A model generated the notes under the pieces. The model saw only the letters and a program-made list of their open reading frames with translations. It made no database searches and was not told the origin of the DNA. A program made the translations under genes and the position numbers. A stretch of DNA of 64,000 bases from the NCBI GenBank assembly GCA_038748365.1, contig JBCDIZ010000004.1:246582-310581 (forward strand), written 5' to 3'. This stretch comes from Alterisphingorhabdus sp038748365 (GTDB taxonomy: Bacteria; Pseudomonadota; Alphaproteobacteria; Sphingomonadales; Sphingomonadaceae). Position 1 is the stretch's first letter, and each line of letters starts with the position of its first letter. Positions 27,232 to 35,257 of this stretch are shown here, in pieces.

Positions 27232-28395
27232 TTATATTTTAGTCAGGTCAAATCTGGTTATTATTATTTCATTTCCTGTCTGGCTATCGCCACCAAATAC
27301 AGGAAAGTTTATCATCTGTGCCGCGCAGTCCTGAGGAACCGTAAAATCTCCACTAAGGTCGATGTCGAGCGGTATAGGTTTCGTATCACCTTCGTTGAAG
27401 CATACTATACGTGGCTGGTATTTCTCGCTTGCTTGAACAGATATGCGGTAGCTGCCCGGTTCCAGAAAAACTAAGCGCCGCATGGCAATGCTGCGTGTTC
27501 CACTCGTTGCAAAAAGGGTGACTGCAAGTTTGCCATTTCTCGCCTGTATCATCTCGGCGCCGGAATCCGGTCGATTAATGAACTGCCATACTAATGGACC
27601 ATATTTGTTTTGATACTCTGCCAGCCCGAAGTCCATTGAGCTCAACCATTCCGGATTTGCTTCTTCCATACGCAAAAAAAGTGTTCTTAGTCTCCGGTAT
27701 TCGCCTTGCTTGATTAAAGCATTGAACAGTGCAGACGAAGAAAACTTGTTCGAGAAAGATAAGGTTTTGTCAGGATAAGTAGCCAGAAACATATCAGCTA
27801 CAGCAGCAGGTCCGTGCTCTGCATCAAGTGCTGCAATCATCAATCCGGGAATCCAGTCTTTTTCTGGACGCATGTGAGGTACCAGCGCCTCGCGCGCTTC
27901 CTCATTTGCCAGTACCTGAACCAGGGCAGGATATAGTCTTTCGCTGGTCTCGGGTCTGATACGAAGCGTGAGGTCATATAATTCAATAATCTCTTCAACG
28001 CTGGTGCCTGGCTGTGCGGCCAGGGTCTCGATGAGGATAATATTGTTGATGCTGTCTCGCCTGGACAGTTTCCGAGAAAGTCTCGTCAGTTCCAGTGTCT
28101 CTGATGTTTCTTGGCGAGCTCGTGCGTCAAGGGTTAACAATCTGATCGCGGCGGGATTGAGCGCATCACGGACTAAAGAGGTTTTGGCAATATCAGCTAA
28201 AAGAGTAGTGTCTATGCTTGCGAGATTTTGAGGCAACCGTTTATTTACGTAGCTCACAGGGGCTTTTCCGCTGGCGAGTGCGGACGGAAGAAACTCTTGT
28301 CCAGGAGAAAAGCGTGACCAGCTATACATCGCCGAAGCGATAGCAAGAGCGCCAAAAAGTAATAGTATCGCACCAAATTTTGTATAGTTGGCCAA
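27232..28395 (-). CDS. Hypothetical envelope protein of the polysaccharide export operon
   Basis: A 387-residue protein I do not recognise. It has one N-terminal membrane helix (about residues 8-26, LLLFGALAIASAMYSW) and a mostly alpha-helical middle (about 60-260) with TPR-like pairs such as IIELYDLTLRIRPETSERLYPALVQVL. The end is beta-rich, starting near LFATSGTRSIAMRRLVFLEPGSYRISV, and resembles a carbohydrate-binding jelly roll in composition. It is 4 bases downstream of wzc and in the same operon as wza, so a periplasmic role in polymer export or length control is plausible. Function unknown. Confidence 0.75.
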   Translation of the reverse strand: MANYTKFGAILLLFGALAIASAMYSWSRFSPGQEFLPSALASGKAPVSYVNKRLPQNLASIDTTLLADIAKTSLVRDALNPAAIRLLTLDARARQETSETLELTRLSRKLSRRDSINNIILIETLAAQPGTSVEEIIELYDLTLRIRPETSERLYPALVQVLANEEAREALVPHMRPEKDWIPGLMIAALDAEHGPAAVADMFLATYPDKTLSFSNKFSSSALFNALIKQGEYRRLRTLFLRMEEANPEWLSSMDFGLAEYQNKYGPLVWQFINRPDSGAEMIQARNGKLAVTLFATSGTRSIAMRRLVFLEPGSYRISVQASEKYQPRIVCFNEGDTKPIPLDIDLSGDFTVPQDCAAQMINFPVFGGDSQTGNEIIITRFDLTKI

Positions 28396-28399
28396 TTAA

Positions 28400-30607
28400 T
28401 CAATCCTCTTTGGAGTTGTCTCCGTATCCATATCCGTACCCGTATCCATATCCGTATCCGGCCTGGTTTTGAGGAAGCTTTGTAAGAATGACACCGAAGA
28501 TATTCGCCTGAACATTTCTCAGCCGCTGCATTGCTGATTTGATACCCCTTACAGCGACACCTTGCGCCTCAGTAACATAAACTGTGCCTTCCACAGTTTT
28601 GGCAAGTAGTGGCGCGTCAGCAAGGCCCAATATAGGAGGCGCATCAATGACAATGTGATCATAATCGGTCGCTGCGGTCGCGATCAGTGAAGGTAGGCGT
28701 TCACTGGAAAGCAGCTCTGCCGCACTTGGTGGCATTGGGCCTGCGCTGATAAGTGTAATGCCCTTTACGTCTGTAGGCTGGCATAGATCCTGCCACTGAT
28801 CATCCCCTGCAAGATAATTGGCCAGTCCCTGCTCATTGTTGGTATCAAGATATGCATTCATGGACGGTGATCGCATATCCGCGTCTATCAGCAGTACTTT
28901 TTTGCCTATACGCCCCAACACAGTAGCTATTGCAATACTGCTGGTGCTTTTCCCTTCTGCTGCTCTGGTACTGGTCACCATCAGCGACCTTGGCACGCCG
29001 TGATCAGTAGCGAAGGCGAGATTGGAACGTATCGACAGATAAGCTTCCGATAATGAGGATTTCGCATCGCTCAATTGTTCCAGAACGTCAGCATCATCAA
29101 TATCAGGGGTACTGCCGAGCAGAGGCACTCCAAGCAAGCGGTTTACCTGGTCTGGCTCCCTGAGGCCTTCGTCTATCTGCTCAAGGGCAAAAGTCGCTCC
29201 TGCAGCCAATCCGATTCCTGCCAATAACGCCAGAGCCATATTCAGCAGAATGTTTGGTGAGGAAGGCTCTTCTGGGACAGTTGCTGTGTCAACAATCGCT
29301 ATATTGTTGGCACCGACTCCGGCGACACCAATTTCTTTGAAGCGTTGTAGCAAAGCATCATACAACTGACGGTTAGTATCTGCCTCGCGCTGGAATATAT
29401 TATATTGAATACTATCGCGCTGCTGGACATCTAGGCGTTGCTTGAAAGTTTCAACTTGCTGGCGTAACTCATTTTCACGTTGCAATGCCTCGCGATATTC
29501 CGCAGTACGGCTATTGGTAACTCGCGCTTCTTCACGTGCGATATTTTCATCAAGTACGCGTATTTCTTCTTCTATTGCTTTTACCGCGGGGTAACCAGGT
29601 TCGAACTGCACCAACAATTTGGCATATTGCGCTGCGGCCTCTGCGCGCTTTTGTCGTAACTGGGAAATAGCTATGTTGTTAAGCGCCTCTTGCGATGCTC
29701 CACTTGGACCTCGAACCTTTGCTTTGCTTTCGGCCGTGACACGATCAGCAATCGCCGCAGCGAGAGCAGTGTTGAGCGCTTCCAGATCCGCAGCGACTAG
29801 CGTACGTTCAGAACGTCCCCTGCCTCCTCTCCCAGAAGAGCTCTCAATAGAAACAATATCTTTCTGTGAGGCATAATTGACAGCCTCGCGTTCTGACTGT
29901 TCAAGTCGGATCCGCAAATCAGCCAACCGTTCTTCTAAAAAAGTCCTTGCATCAGCAGTTGATGCAAAACGTCTATCCATGCTGGCATCGATAAACTGTT
30001 GGGTCCAAGTGTTGGCAATGCGCGCTGAAAGGGTAGGATTGGCACTGGTATAGCTTATATCAATCAGTGCGGAACCTCGTATCGGAGATATTGCGATATT
30101 GTCTTGCAAGAGCTCTATCACAAGCTTTTCGCGTTCTTGCCTGTCTTCCGCGCTGAGTGGTCCGTCGCTATTTGTGAACAGACCTGAAGCATCCTCTGGA
30201 GTTTCACCATGGGATGTAAAAAATGCGTTATTGGTTGCCAGCCGAAGTTGGCGGGATACTCGCTCGGCTAATGACCGAGCTTCAAGCAATGCATATTGCG
30301 TTTGATAGAATTCTTGATTCTGGACCGCGTCTACGCTTTCTACGCCTTGTACATTAGTGACCTTTTTTTCCTCGCGGGCAATCTCTATTTGTGAGGTAGC
30401 CGTGTATTGTGGAGTTGCTAGGAGGGTGAAGATTAAGCCTGCAACCAAACTGGCAATAATAATGCTTGCAATCACCCACTTCCAACGCAGCACGGATTGC
30501 CAATATTGTAATAAGATTGGAGGCGCTAGGGATGAAACTTGACTCTCAGAATTAGAAGTTCCGGAGACTGCGATATCAGAAGAAGTAGGCTGCAGTATTG
30601 AGGTCAT
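28400..30607 (-). CDS. wzc: Polysaccharide co-polymerase / BY-type tyrosine autokinase (Wzc-like)
   Basis: A 735-residue inner-membrane protein that regulates chain length and export together with Wza. The order is Wzz domain with a first helix near residue 45, a long periplasmic coiled coil (about 190-420, with repeated Glu/Arg/Gln runs), a second helix near 465, then a cytoplasmic kinase. Walker A is TRAAEGKST, followed by LLIDADMRSP and Walker B HIVIDAPP. The tail QAGYGYGYGYGYGYGDNSKED is a Tyr-Gly cluster that should be the autophosphorylation site. Its ATP-binding Walker A departs slightly from the usual SxxPGEGKST. Confidence 0.93.
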   Translation of the reverse strand: MTSILQPTSSDIAVSGTSNSESQVSSLAPPILLQYWQSVLRWKWVIASIIIASLVAGLIFTLLATPQYTATSQIEIAREEKKVTNVQGVESVDAVQNQEFYQTQYALLEARSLAERVSRQLRLATNNAFFTSHGETPEDASGLFTNSDGPLSAEDRQEREKLVIELLQDNIAISPIRGSALIDISYTSANPTLSARIANTWTQQFIDASMDRRFASTADARTFLEERLADLRIRLEQSEREAVNYASQKDIVSIESSSGRGGRGRSERTLVAADLEALNTALAAAIADRVTAESKAKVRGPSGASQEALNNIAISQLRQKRAEAAAQYAKLLVQFEPGYPAVKAIEEEIRVLDENIAREEARVTNSRTAEYREALQRENELRQQVETFKQRLDVQQRDSIQYNIFQREADTNRQLYDALLQRFKEIGVAGVGANNIAIVDTATVPEEPSSPNILLNMALALLAGIGLAAGATFALEQIDEGLREPDQVNRLLGVPLLGSTPDIDDADVLEQLSDAKSSLSEAYLSIRSNLAFATDHGVPRSLMVTSTRAAEGKSTSSIAIATVLGRIGKKVLLIDADMRSPSMNAYLDTNNEQGLANYLAGDDQWQDLCQPTDVKGITLISAGPMPPSAAELLSSERLPSLIATAATDYDHIVIDAPPILGLADAPLLAKTVEGTVYVTEAQGVAVRGIKSAMQRLRNVQANIFGVILTKLPQNQAGYGYGYGYGYGYGDNSKED
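28421..28461. repeat. Tandem hexanucleotide repeat encoding the Tyr-Gly tail of Wzc
   Basis: About 41 bases made of near-perfect 6-base units TCCGTA/TCCATA read on the plus strand, which encode six Tyr-Gly pairs on the minus strand. Each slipped unit would add or remove one Tyr-Gly pair in frame. The number of phosphorylatable tyrosines could therefore vary between strains without breaking the gene. Confidence 0.8.
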
Positions 30608-30628
30608 AACTATATAAGCAACTTTATG

Positions 30629-31342
30629 TCAGTTCTGCAGGGCAACAATGAGTGGCGTGGTAAGTAGCGGCACGATGCCTAAGAAGTCCTTGAATATCCG
30701 TCGTGCTTGCGAATTACCCACAATCACTACGTCATTCGCAAAAATTTCGGGGTCTGCATAGGCGCCGCGACGGATAGCCGCAAGATTATACAATGCAGCA
30801 TAACGTTGCCCTTCAACCGTCCGAAACACAACAACGTCATTCAGCTTCGCAAATTCGGCCGTACCTTTTGCTGTTGCCACAGCACGCATTAAGGTCATCC
30901 GGCCAATAACTGGGTAGAGGCCTGGTTCCATTACCTGGCCGTCAACAGTAACAACTTGGCTTACCGTCTCTTTGAGATTGACTGTTACCTGCGGATCGCG
31001 AACGTAGGCGAGGCGCAGTCTAGCCTCAAGTTCATCTTCAATTTCTGCTGGCGGCTTGCCGCCTGCTTCAATGATGCCGGCCAAGGGGAAAGATATCCTA
31101 CCGCTAGCATCAGCGCGAACTTCACGCTCGCTTAATTCCGCAATGCCAAAAACGTCAATTGTAAGAACATCAAACGGACCAATCAAATAAGGCCGATCCT
31201 GTTGCACCAAATCGCTCCGCGTAGGTTCTGGAAGGACATCACCGTCCACTACCGACAAACCGGGTGCACCTCCTAGTTTAGTGGTGCCGCCAAAACATCC
31301 TGACAGGAGAATTGCCAGAAACAATACACTCAGAAAACGCAA
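30629..31342 (-). CDS. wza: Outer-membrane polysaccharide export lipoprotein (Wza/OPX-like, short)
   Basis: A 237-residue protein with a signal peptide ending LLSGC (lipobox), then the Poly_export domain (YLIGPFDVLTIDVFGIAELS...RADASGRISFPLAGIIEAGG) and one SLBB domain (VTVDGQVMEPGLYPVIGRMTL). It is shorter than E. coli Wza (about 380 residues) and lacks that protein's C-terminal amphipathic helix, so it may need another outer-membrane pore. The start is a TTG with GAGGCA upstream. It heads the minus-strand operon wza-wzc-387-residue protein-GT2 and onward. Confidence 0.9.
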   Translation of the reverse strand: MRFLSVLFLAILLSGCFGGTTKLGGAPGLSVVDGDVLPEPTRSDLVQQDRPYLIGPFDVLTIDVFGIAELSEREVRADASGRISFPLAGIIEAGGKPPAEIEDELEARLRLAYVRDPQVTVNLKETVSQVVTVDGQVMEPGLYPVIGRMTLMRAVATAKGTAEFAKLNDVVVFRTVEGQRYAALYNLAAIRRGAYADPEIFANDVVIVGNSQARRIFKDFLGIVPLLTTPLIVALQN

Positions 31343-31372
31343 AATCTGCCTCGAGTCTACAAATATTCAGCC

Positions 31373-31386
31373 GCTATAATCATAGC
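31373..31386. promoter_or_regulatory. Short perfect inverted repeat upstream of wza
   Basis: GCTAT-AATC-ATAGC is a perfect 5-bp-arm dyad 31 to 44 bases upstream of the wza TTG start. On the minus strand TTGAAA, a -35-like hexamer, lies a few bases upstream. It could be an operator or a leader hairpin of the export operon. Low confidence. Confidence 0.3.
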
Positions 31387-31455
31387 GTCTTTCAATTCCA
31401 AAGGGCCCCTTAAACACCAGAGGTTTGTTAGTAAATCCCATTTATCACATCTTGG

Positions 31456-31485
31456 CTTGAATCAATATGAACTCGGCGATTCAAG
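31456..31485. promoter_or_regulatory. 8-bp-arm inverted repeat between DUF4130 gene end and wza
   Basis: CTTGAATC (31456-31463) and GATTCAAG (31478-31485) are perfectly complementary across a 14-base loop. The site lies 18 bases past the DUF4130 stop and about 115 bases upstream of wza. With no T-run it is not a good intrinsic terminator; an operator for the export operon is equally possible. Confidence 0.35.
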
Positions 31486-31502
31486 TAATCTTTCCATATG
31501 CT

Positions 31503-32327
31503 TTAAAGCGGCTCCATGCATTTCTCTGCTTGACGGATGCCACCCTCGACCATACGCGAAATGAGGAGAGCCTCTGGTAAATTCTTCCAATATTTCATAG
31601 GCATTTCGCTTTTCATCGCCTGCATCTTCAGCCTAGCCGGGTTAAAGATACTGCGATAATAGCTGCGCCATTCATCCTCTATGGCGTCGCTATCGGGGAC
31701 ATCGGTTTTCTTGCCGCCGGGGCCGGCACGGAGGTTCTGGCCGTCCCAGGCGATGCTGGCTCTTGGCGTTATGATCAGCCAATCCATGCCGGTGAAGCGG
31801 TTACGGAAGAAGGGAGCTACATGCTTGGTGATATGGTGCTCTGGTTCGAACCAGGCGGCGAATTGTTCGCGTATTTGGTCCTTATCATCCGCGCGTTCTC
31901 CGATTTTGCGGAAGCGGACAAAGGCGTGCATTTTGTGGATGTCGCGACGGACATTTTTGGCCATGGACCAGATGCGCTTCACGTCTTTGTCGGCGGGGTT
32001 GCCCATCAGGCGCGGTTGTTCGCGCATACGCCATAGCAAGCGATAAGCGAGGGCGAAGCGGTCTGCATCGCTGTGGAGCAGGGTGGTCATCAGCACCGTT
32101 AGATGCTGTCTGTTCAGTCGTAATGCTGATGCAGTATCGTTTTGTGGTAGCGGCAGGTGAGAGGCCAGATCGAGTGTGGCGCTGCGTTGTTCGACATACC
32201 AGTCTATATGTTCGGGTAGGATATTCGCTGCCAGCGCATGACGAGCCTGATCGCGCCATCCATTGAGGTCTGTCTCACTGGCCAGATAGGCGCGATAGTG
32301 CTGCTGCTTTTGCGCGAGTCCAGTCAT
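31503..32327 (-). CDS. Putative DNA repair protein, DUF4130/TIGR03915 family
   Basis: A 274-residue protein of the family found next to the SplB-like radical SAM protein. Key segments are RFALAYRLLWRMREQPRLMGNPADKDVKRIWSMAKNVRRDIHKMHAFVRFR and YMPEHHI-like WFEPEHHITKHVAPFFRNRF. In many bacteria the same domain is fused to a C-terminal UdgX-type uracil-DNA glycosylase. Here the chain ends before any glycosylase domain, so it is the stand-alone form. It overlaps the radical SAM gene by 4 bases (ATGA) and shares its SOS-type promoter. Biochemical function is unproven. Confidence 0.85.
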   Translation of the reverse strand: MTGLAQKQQHYRAYLASETDLNGWRDQARHALAANILPEHIDWYVEQRSATLDLASHLPLPQNDTASALRLNRQHLTVLMTTLLHSDADRFALAYRLLWRMREQPRLMGNPADKDVKRIWSMAKNVRRDIHKMHAFVRFRKIGERADDKDQIREQFAAWFEPEHHITKHVAPFFRNRFTGMDWLIITPRASIAWDGQNLRAGPGGKKTDVPDSDAIEDEWRSYYRSIFNPARLKMQAMKSEMPMKYWKNLPEALLISRMVEGGIRQAEKCMEPL

Positions 32328-33580
32328 GTTGCAAACAGATCGAGCTGTTTCGGCTTGGGGGCAAGCTTGGCATAGAGATTGGCGTCATCAAGCCGTGGCC
32401 CGGGTGTCCAGTCGTGGGTGATGATGAAAGGCAGCATCTTTGACACATTGCGGCATAAAGTCTCGATATCGGCAAGCCGTAATGCGCCAAATCGCCGTGC
32501 CTTGATAATGGCCAATACACCTTTGACCCCCAGGCCCGGCACGCGCAGCAAAATAGACTTATCAGCGCGGTTGAGATCGACCGGGAAATGCTCGCGATTC
32601 TGTAGAGCCCATGCAAGTTTCGGGTCTATAGCGAGGTCAAGATGGCGCTTGCCTGCTTCATCGCATTTGGCCCCGGTCATGATTTCATCGACACCAAAGC
32701 TATAAAAGCGCAGCAGCCAGTCGGCCTGGTACAGCCGATGCTCGCGCACCAGTGGCGGCGCGGCAGGCGGTAATTGTGCCGATGGATCGGGGATGGGACT
32801 GAAGGCAGAGTAATAGACGCGCTTCAGACCAACACCCTTATAGAGTCTGGTCGAGGTGGTCAGCACCTTGGCGTCATCCGATTCATCAGCACCGATAATC
32901 ATCTGGGTGGAATGGCCGCCAGGCGAAAAGAGCGGCGCCTTGCGAGAGCTTTTTCGTTCGGCTTTGGCCTCGCTGATCCGTTGCCCCAGCGTGCCCATGG
33001 TTTTGCGGATATGCGGGCCGGATTTCTCCGGAGCGAGGCGAGTAATGCTGTCATCGCTGGGCAGTTCGATATTGATCGACAGTCGGTCGGCATATTTGCC
33101 GGCATTGGTCAGCAGATCAGGATCAGCTTCGGGGATAGTCTTGAGGTGAATATAGCCGCCAAATTTATGCTCTTCGCGCAACCGCCGCGCCACCTCGACG
33201 ATACGCTCCATGGTGTAATCCGGGCTGCGGATAATGCCGGAAGAAAGGAACAGCCCTTCAATATAATTGCGCTTGTAGAAATCGAGGGTAAGGTCGACAA
33301 TCTGCTGCGGCGTAAAGGCTGCTCGGCGAACATTGCTTGACAGTCGATTGATGCAATAAAGGCAGTCAAACATGCAGTAGTTCGTCATCAATATCTTGAG
33401 TAGTGAGATACAACGGCCATCGGGCGCATAGCTGTGGCAGATGCCCATGCCGGTGGTCGAGCCGATGCCGCCTGTCCCAAGTGAACTTCGCTTTACCGAG
33501 CCGCTGGAGGCGCAGCTGGCATCATATTTCGCCGCATCGGCGAGGATCTCGAGTTTTTCGGCACGAGTAAGATGAGACAT
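32324..33580 (-). CDS. Putative DNA modification/repair radical SAM protein (TIGR03916 family)
   Basis: A 418-residue radical SAM enzyme with the cluster motif C69-xxx-C73-xx-C76 (TNYCMFDCLYCINR) after the family start KLEILADAAKYDASCASSG. The C-terminal part has a helix-hairpin-helix DNA-binding motif (LLRVPGLGVKGVLAI). It is related to spore photoproduct lyase but of unknown chemistry. The ATG at 33580 lacks a Shine-Dalgarno. A promoter with a -10 box only six bases upstream suggests a leaderless transcript. The gene is co-transcribed with the DUF4130 gene. Confidence 0.9.
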   Translation of the reverse strand: MSHLTRAEKLEILADAAKYDASCASSGSVKRSSLGTGGIGSTTGMGICHSYAPDGRCISLLKILMTNYCMFDCLYCINRLSSNVRRAAFTPQQIVDLTLDFYKRNYIEGLFLSSGIIRSPDYTMERIVEVARRLREEHKFGGYIHLKTIPEADPDLLTNAGKYADRLSINIELPSDDSITRLAPEKSGPHIRKTMGTLGQRISEAKAERKSSRKAPLFSPGGHSTQMIIGADESDDAKVLTTSTRLYKGVGLKRVYYSAFSPIPDPSAQLPPAAPPLVREHRLYQADWLLRFYSFGVDEIMTGAKCDEAGKRHLDLAIDPKLAWALQNREHFPVDLNRADKSILLRVPGLGVKGVLAIIKARRFGALRLADIETLCRNVSKMLPFIITHDWTPGPRLDDANLYAKLAPKPKQLDLFAT

Positions 33581-33582
33581 AT

Positions 33583-33615
33583 GTTCACTATATGTTCCAA
33601 ATTTTGATTGTACAA
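33583..33615 (-). promoter_or_regulatory. LexA (SOS) box overlapping the -10 of a leaderless promoter
   Basis: The plus strand reads GTTC-ACTATAT-GTTC at 33583-33597, an exact alphaproteobacterial LexA direct repeat GTTC-N7-GTTC. On the minus strand TTGTAC (33615-33610) and TATAGT (33592-33587) form -35 and -10 boxes with a 17-bp spacer. The expected transcription start falls on, or one base before, the A of the ATG at 33580. LexA bound here would cover the -10, so the DNA-repair pair should be damage-inducible. Confidence 0.75.
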
Positions 33616-33728
33616 GTCCAAACCACAGATTTACATCAAGCCATGATAGGGCTCCGCAAATGCTTTCATTGGAGAAGGTGCAGCAGGTCTAAAGTCTGAA
33701 TGTTTTCTATAAGCCGGTAGGTTAGCGC

Positions 33729-34043
33729 CTAGCTGCTCGCTTCGAGTACGACGGAAAAGCCTTCAAATTCCGGATGGCCGAGATAGAGCGGGCGGTTTGC
33801 CCCAGCATTTTTATGCGCCATGCGGAATGCTTCCGACTTTGTCCACGCGATGAAATCCTCTTCGCTCTCCCAGACGGTGTGCGACGAGTAGAGAACATGA
33901 TCTTCGCGCTCCGGTCCGCGCAACAGTTTGAAATCGCGATAGCCGGGGACATTATCGAGATGCGAGTCGCGGTTGCGCCACACTGTCTCGAAGGCTTCTT
34001 CCTCACCCTTGATGATCTTGAACCGGTTCATCGCGATATACAT
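33729..34043 (-). CDS. IsdG/HmoB-like heme-degrading monooxygenase
   Basis: A 104-residue ABM-fold protein whose three catalytic positions match IsdG closely: Asn6 (MYIAMN), Trp67 (DFIAWT) and His77 (FRMAH). IsdG has Asn7, Trp67 and His77. IsdG-type enzymes open heme with oxygen in the cytoplasm and release iron. AAGGACT upstream supports the ATG at 34043. A Fur-like box 74 bases upstream fits iron control. It is monocistronic, with no heme transporter beside it; the iron-uptake modules are 20 kb away. Confidence 0.82.
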   Translation of the reverse strand: MYIAMNRFKIIKGEEEAFETVWRNRDSHLDNVPGYRDFKLLRGPEREDHVLYSSHTVWESEEDFIAWTKSEAFRMAHKNAGANRPLYLGHPEFEGFSVVLEASS

Positions 34044-34116
34044 CGGTCGAGTCCTTTATAGTCCTGTGGTCTTTGACTAGAAAACGGCTTTTGAGCTGTC
34101 ATGTCAATCATACTAT

Positions 34117-34131
34117 TGCGAATCATTCACA
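34117..34131. promoter_or_regulatory. Fur-like box upstream of the heme monooxygenase gene
   Basis: TGCGAATCATTCACA is a 7-1-7 dyad (TGCGAAT / ATTCACA) with one mismatched pair. On the minus strand it sits between TTAGAT and TATGAT, which would be -35 and -10 elements with an 18-bp spacer. A closely similar site, TTGCATTTCATTTGCAA, precedes the TonB receptor at 59.4 kb. Confidence 0.5.
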
Positions 34132-34181
34132 TCTAAGGCGCTTGCCAGATCGCGGCTTAAAGTGAAGCCCTGGCTGGTCGT

Positions 34182-34964
34182 TCAGGGTGCGGGCTGGTCT
34201 ACGGCACGACGGTATAAATGCCATGTTGCATGGCCGAGCACGGGTAACACGATAAACAGTCCGAGAAACAAAGGCAGCATAGCAATCAACAGAGCTATCG
34301 CGATCAGGCAGGCCCAGCAAAGCATTACTTTTCTGTTGGATCGCACCACCGCCAGACTAGTGATGATGGCGGTAATAAAATCAATCTCACGATCGACCAG
34401 CATGGGCAGGCTGATGACGGTGATCGCATAAAAGGCCAGCGCCATGAGTGCGCCAATCGCACCGCCAACGACCAGCATCGCAATGCCGGTATCGGTCATC
34501 AGAAATTCCAGCGATTCTGACCCCATGGCTGATACCGAGAGGAATATGGCGAAAACGCCATGCGCGACGATCACCCAGAAGCCGAAAGCGACGAAGACGA
34601 TCACGCCAATGGCGAGTATCTGTTCATCGCCGCGCCCACGCAATGCGCCCAATATCGCACCCCAGCGCATTGGCATTGCGGTCTCGCGACGGCGGCTGAC
34701 TTCATAAAGGCCGACTGCAACAAAAGGCGCAATCAAGGGGAAGCCAGCGGCCAGCGTGCTAAGCCATGCCAGCTGACTCCACACGAACAGCACATAATAG
34801 AGCATGATGCCGGCAAACACATAAATGCCGGAGAAGAACAGGCCGAATTCCGGATGCACCCTGAAATCGGCCCAACCTCTAGCGAGCGCATTACGAAGAT
34901 CAGCAACTGTAAGGTCAGTGGCGACCAGATCGCGTGCGACCGGGGCCTTTTTTCCCATCGTCAT
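34182..34964 (-). CDS. DUF2189 family integral membrane protein
   Basis: A 260-residue protein with about six hydrophobic helices (including FFSGIYVFAGIMLYYVL, LAIGVIVFVAFGFWVIVA and ALLIAMLPLFLGLFIVLPVLGH). The N-terminal ALARGWADFRVHPEFGLFFSG and FVAVGLYEVSRRRE are characteristic of DUF2189, which is common in alphaproteobacteria and annotated in places as a cytochrome-oxidase-associated membrane protein. AGAGGAT precedes the ATG. It is divergent from the acyl-CoA mutase operon across a 293-base gap. Function unknown. Confidence 0.85.
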   Translation of the reverse strand: MTMGKKAPVARDLVATDLTVADLRNALARGWADFRVHPEFGLFFSGIYVFAGIMLYYVLFVWSQLAWLSTLAAGFPLIAPFVAVGLYEVSRRRETAMPMRWGAILGALRGRGDEQILAIGVIVFVAFGFWVIVAHGVFAIFLSVSAMGSESLEFLMTDTGIAMLVVGGAIGALMALAFYAITVISLPMLVDREIDFITAIITSLAVVRSNRKVMLCWACLIAIALLIAMLPLFLGLFIVLPVLGHATWHLYRRAVDQPAP

Positions 34965-35167
34965 AATATCCTCTTCCGACGGGAGAGTGCCGCATATTAC
35001 GTGCTACATCAAGCTTCGCTGCCGGTGTTGTTTGGCCTCTCCAATAGTCAGCGGCGAGAGTACGCTTGTTCAGCCTGCCCAATTTTGCTTAATAATCTTG
35101 TCGGAGAAAACTCTTCCGACTGCATTGGCGGCGTTGACAGCCGTACGTATTTCTGCTCTCTAGTAAA

Positions 35168-35187
35168 AATCAAATGTTTGTTTGATT
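35168..35187. promoter_or_regulatory. Shared operator copy A, upstream of the mutase operon
   Basis: Reads AATCAAA-TGTTTG-TTTGATT, a perfect 7-bp-arm dyad, 71 bases upstream of the B12-subunit ATG. Its reverse complement contains ATCAAACAAACATTTGAT, which matches copy B (44574-44591) at 15 of 18 positions and copy C (48831-48848) at 15 of 18. A TTGACA at 35134-35139 and an AT-rich -10-like stretch lie just upstream, so the site is placed for repression. The TetR protein at 43.8 kb is the obvious candidate binder. Confidence 0.65.
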
Positions 35188-35257
35188 AAGGCATCAGCAG
35201 GTTCACGGTCCGCTATGCCGGGCATCTGGAGCTTCTGCATCATTGGAGACCTACGTT

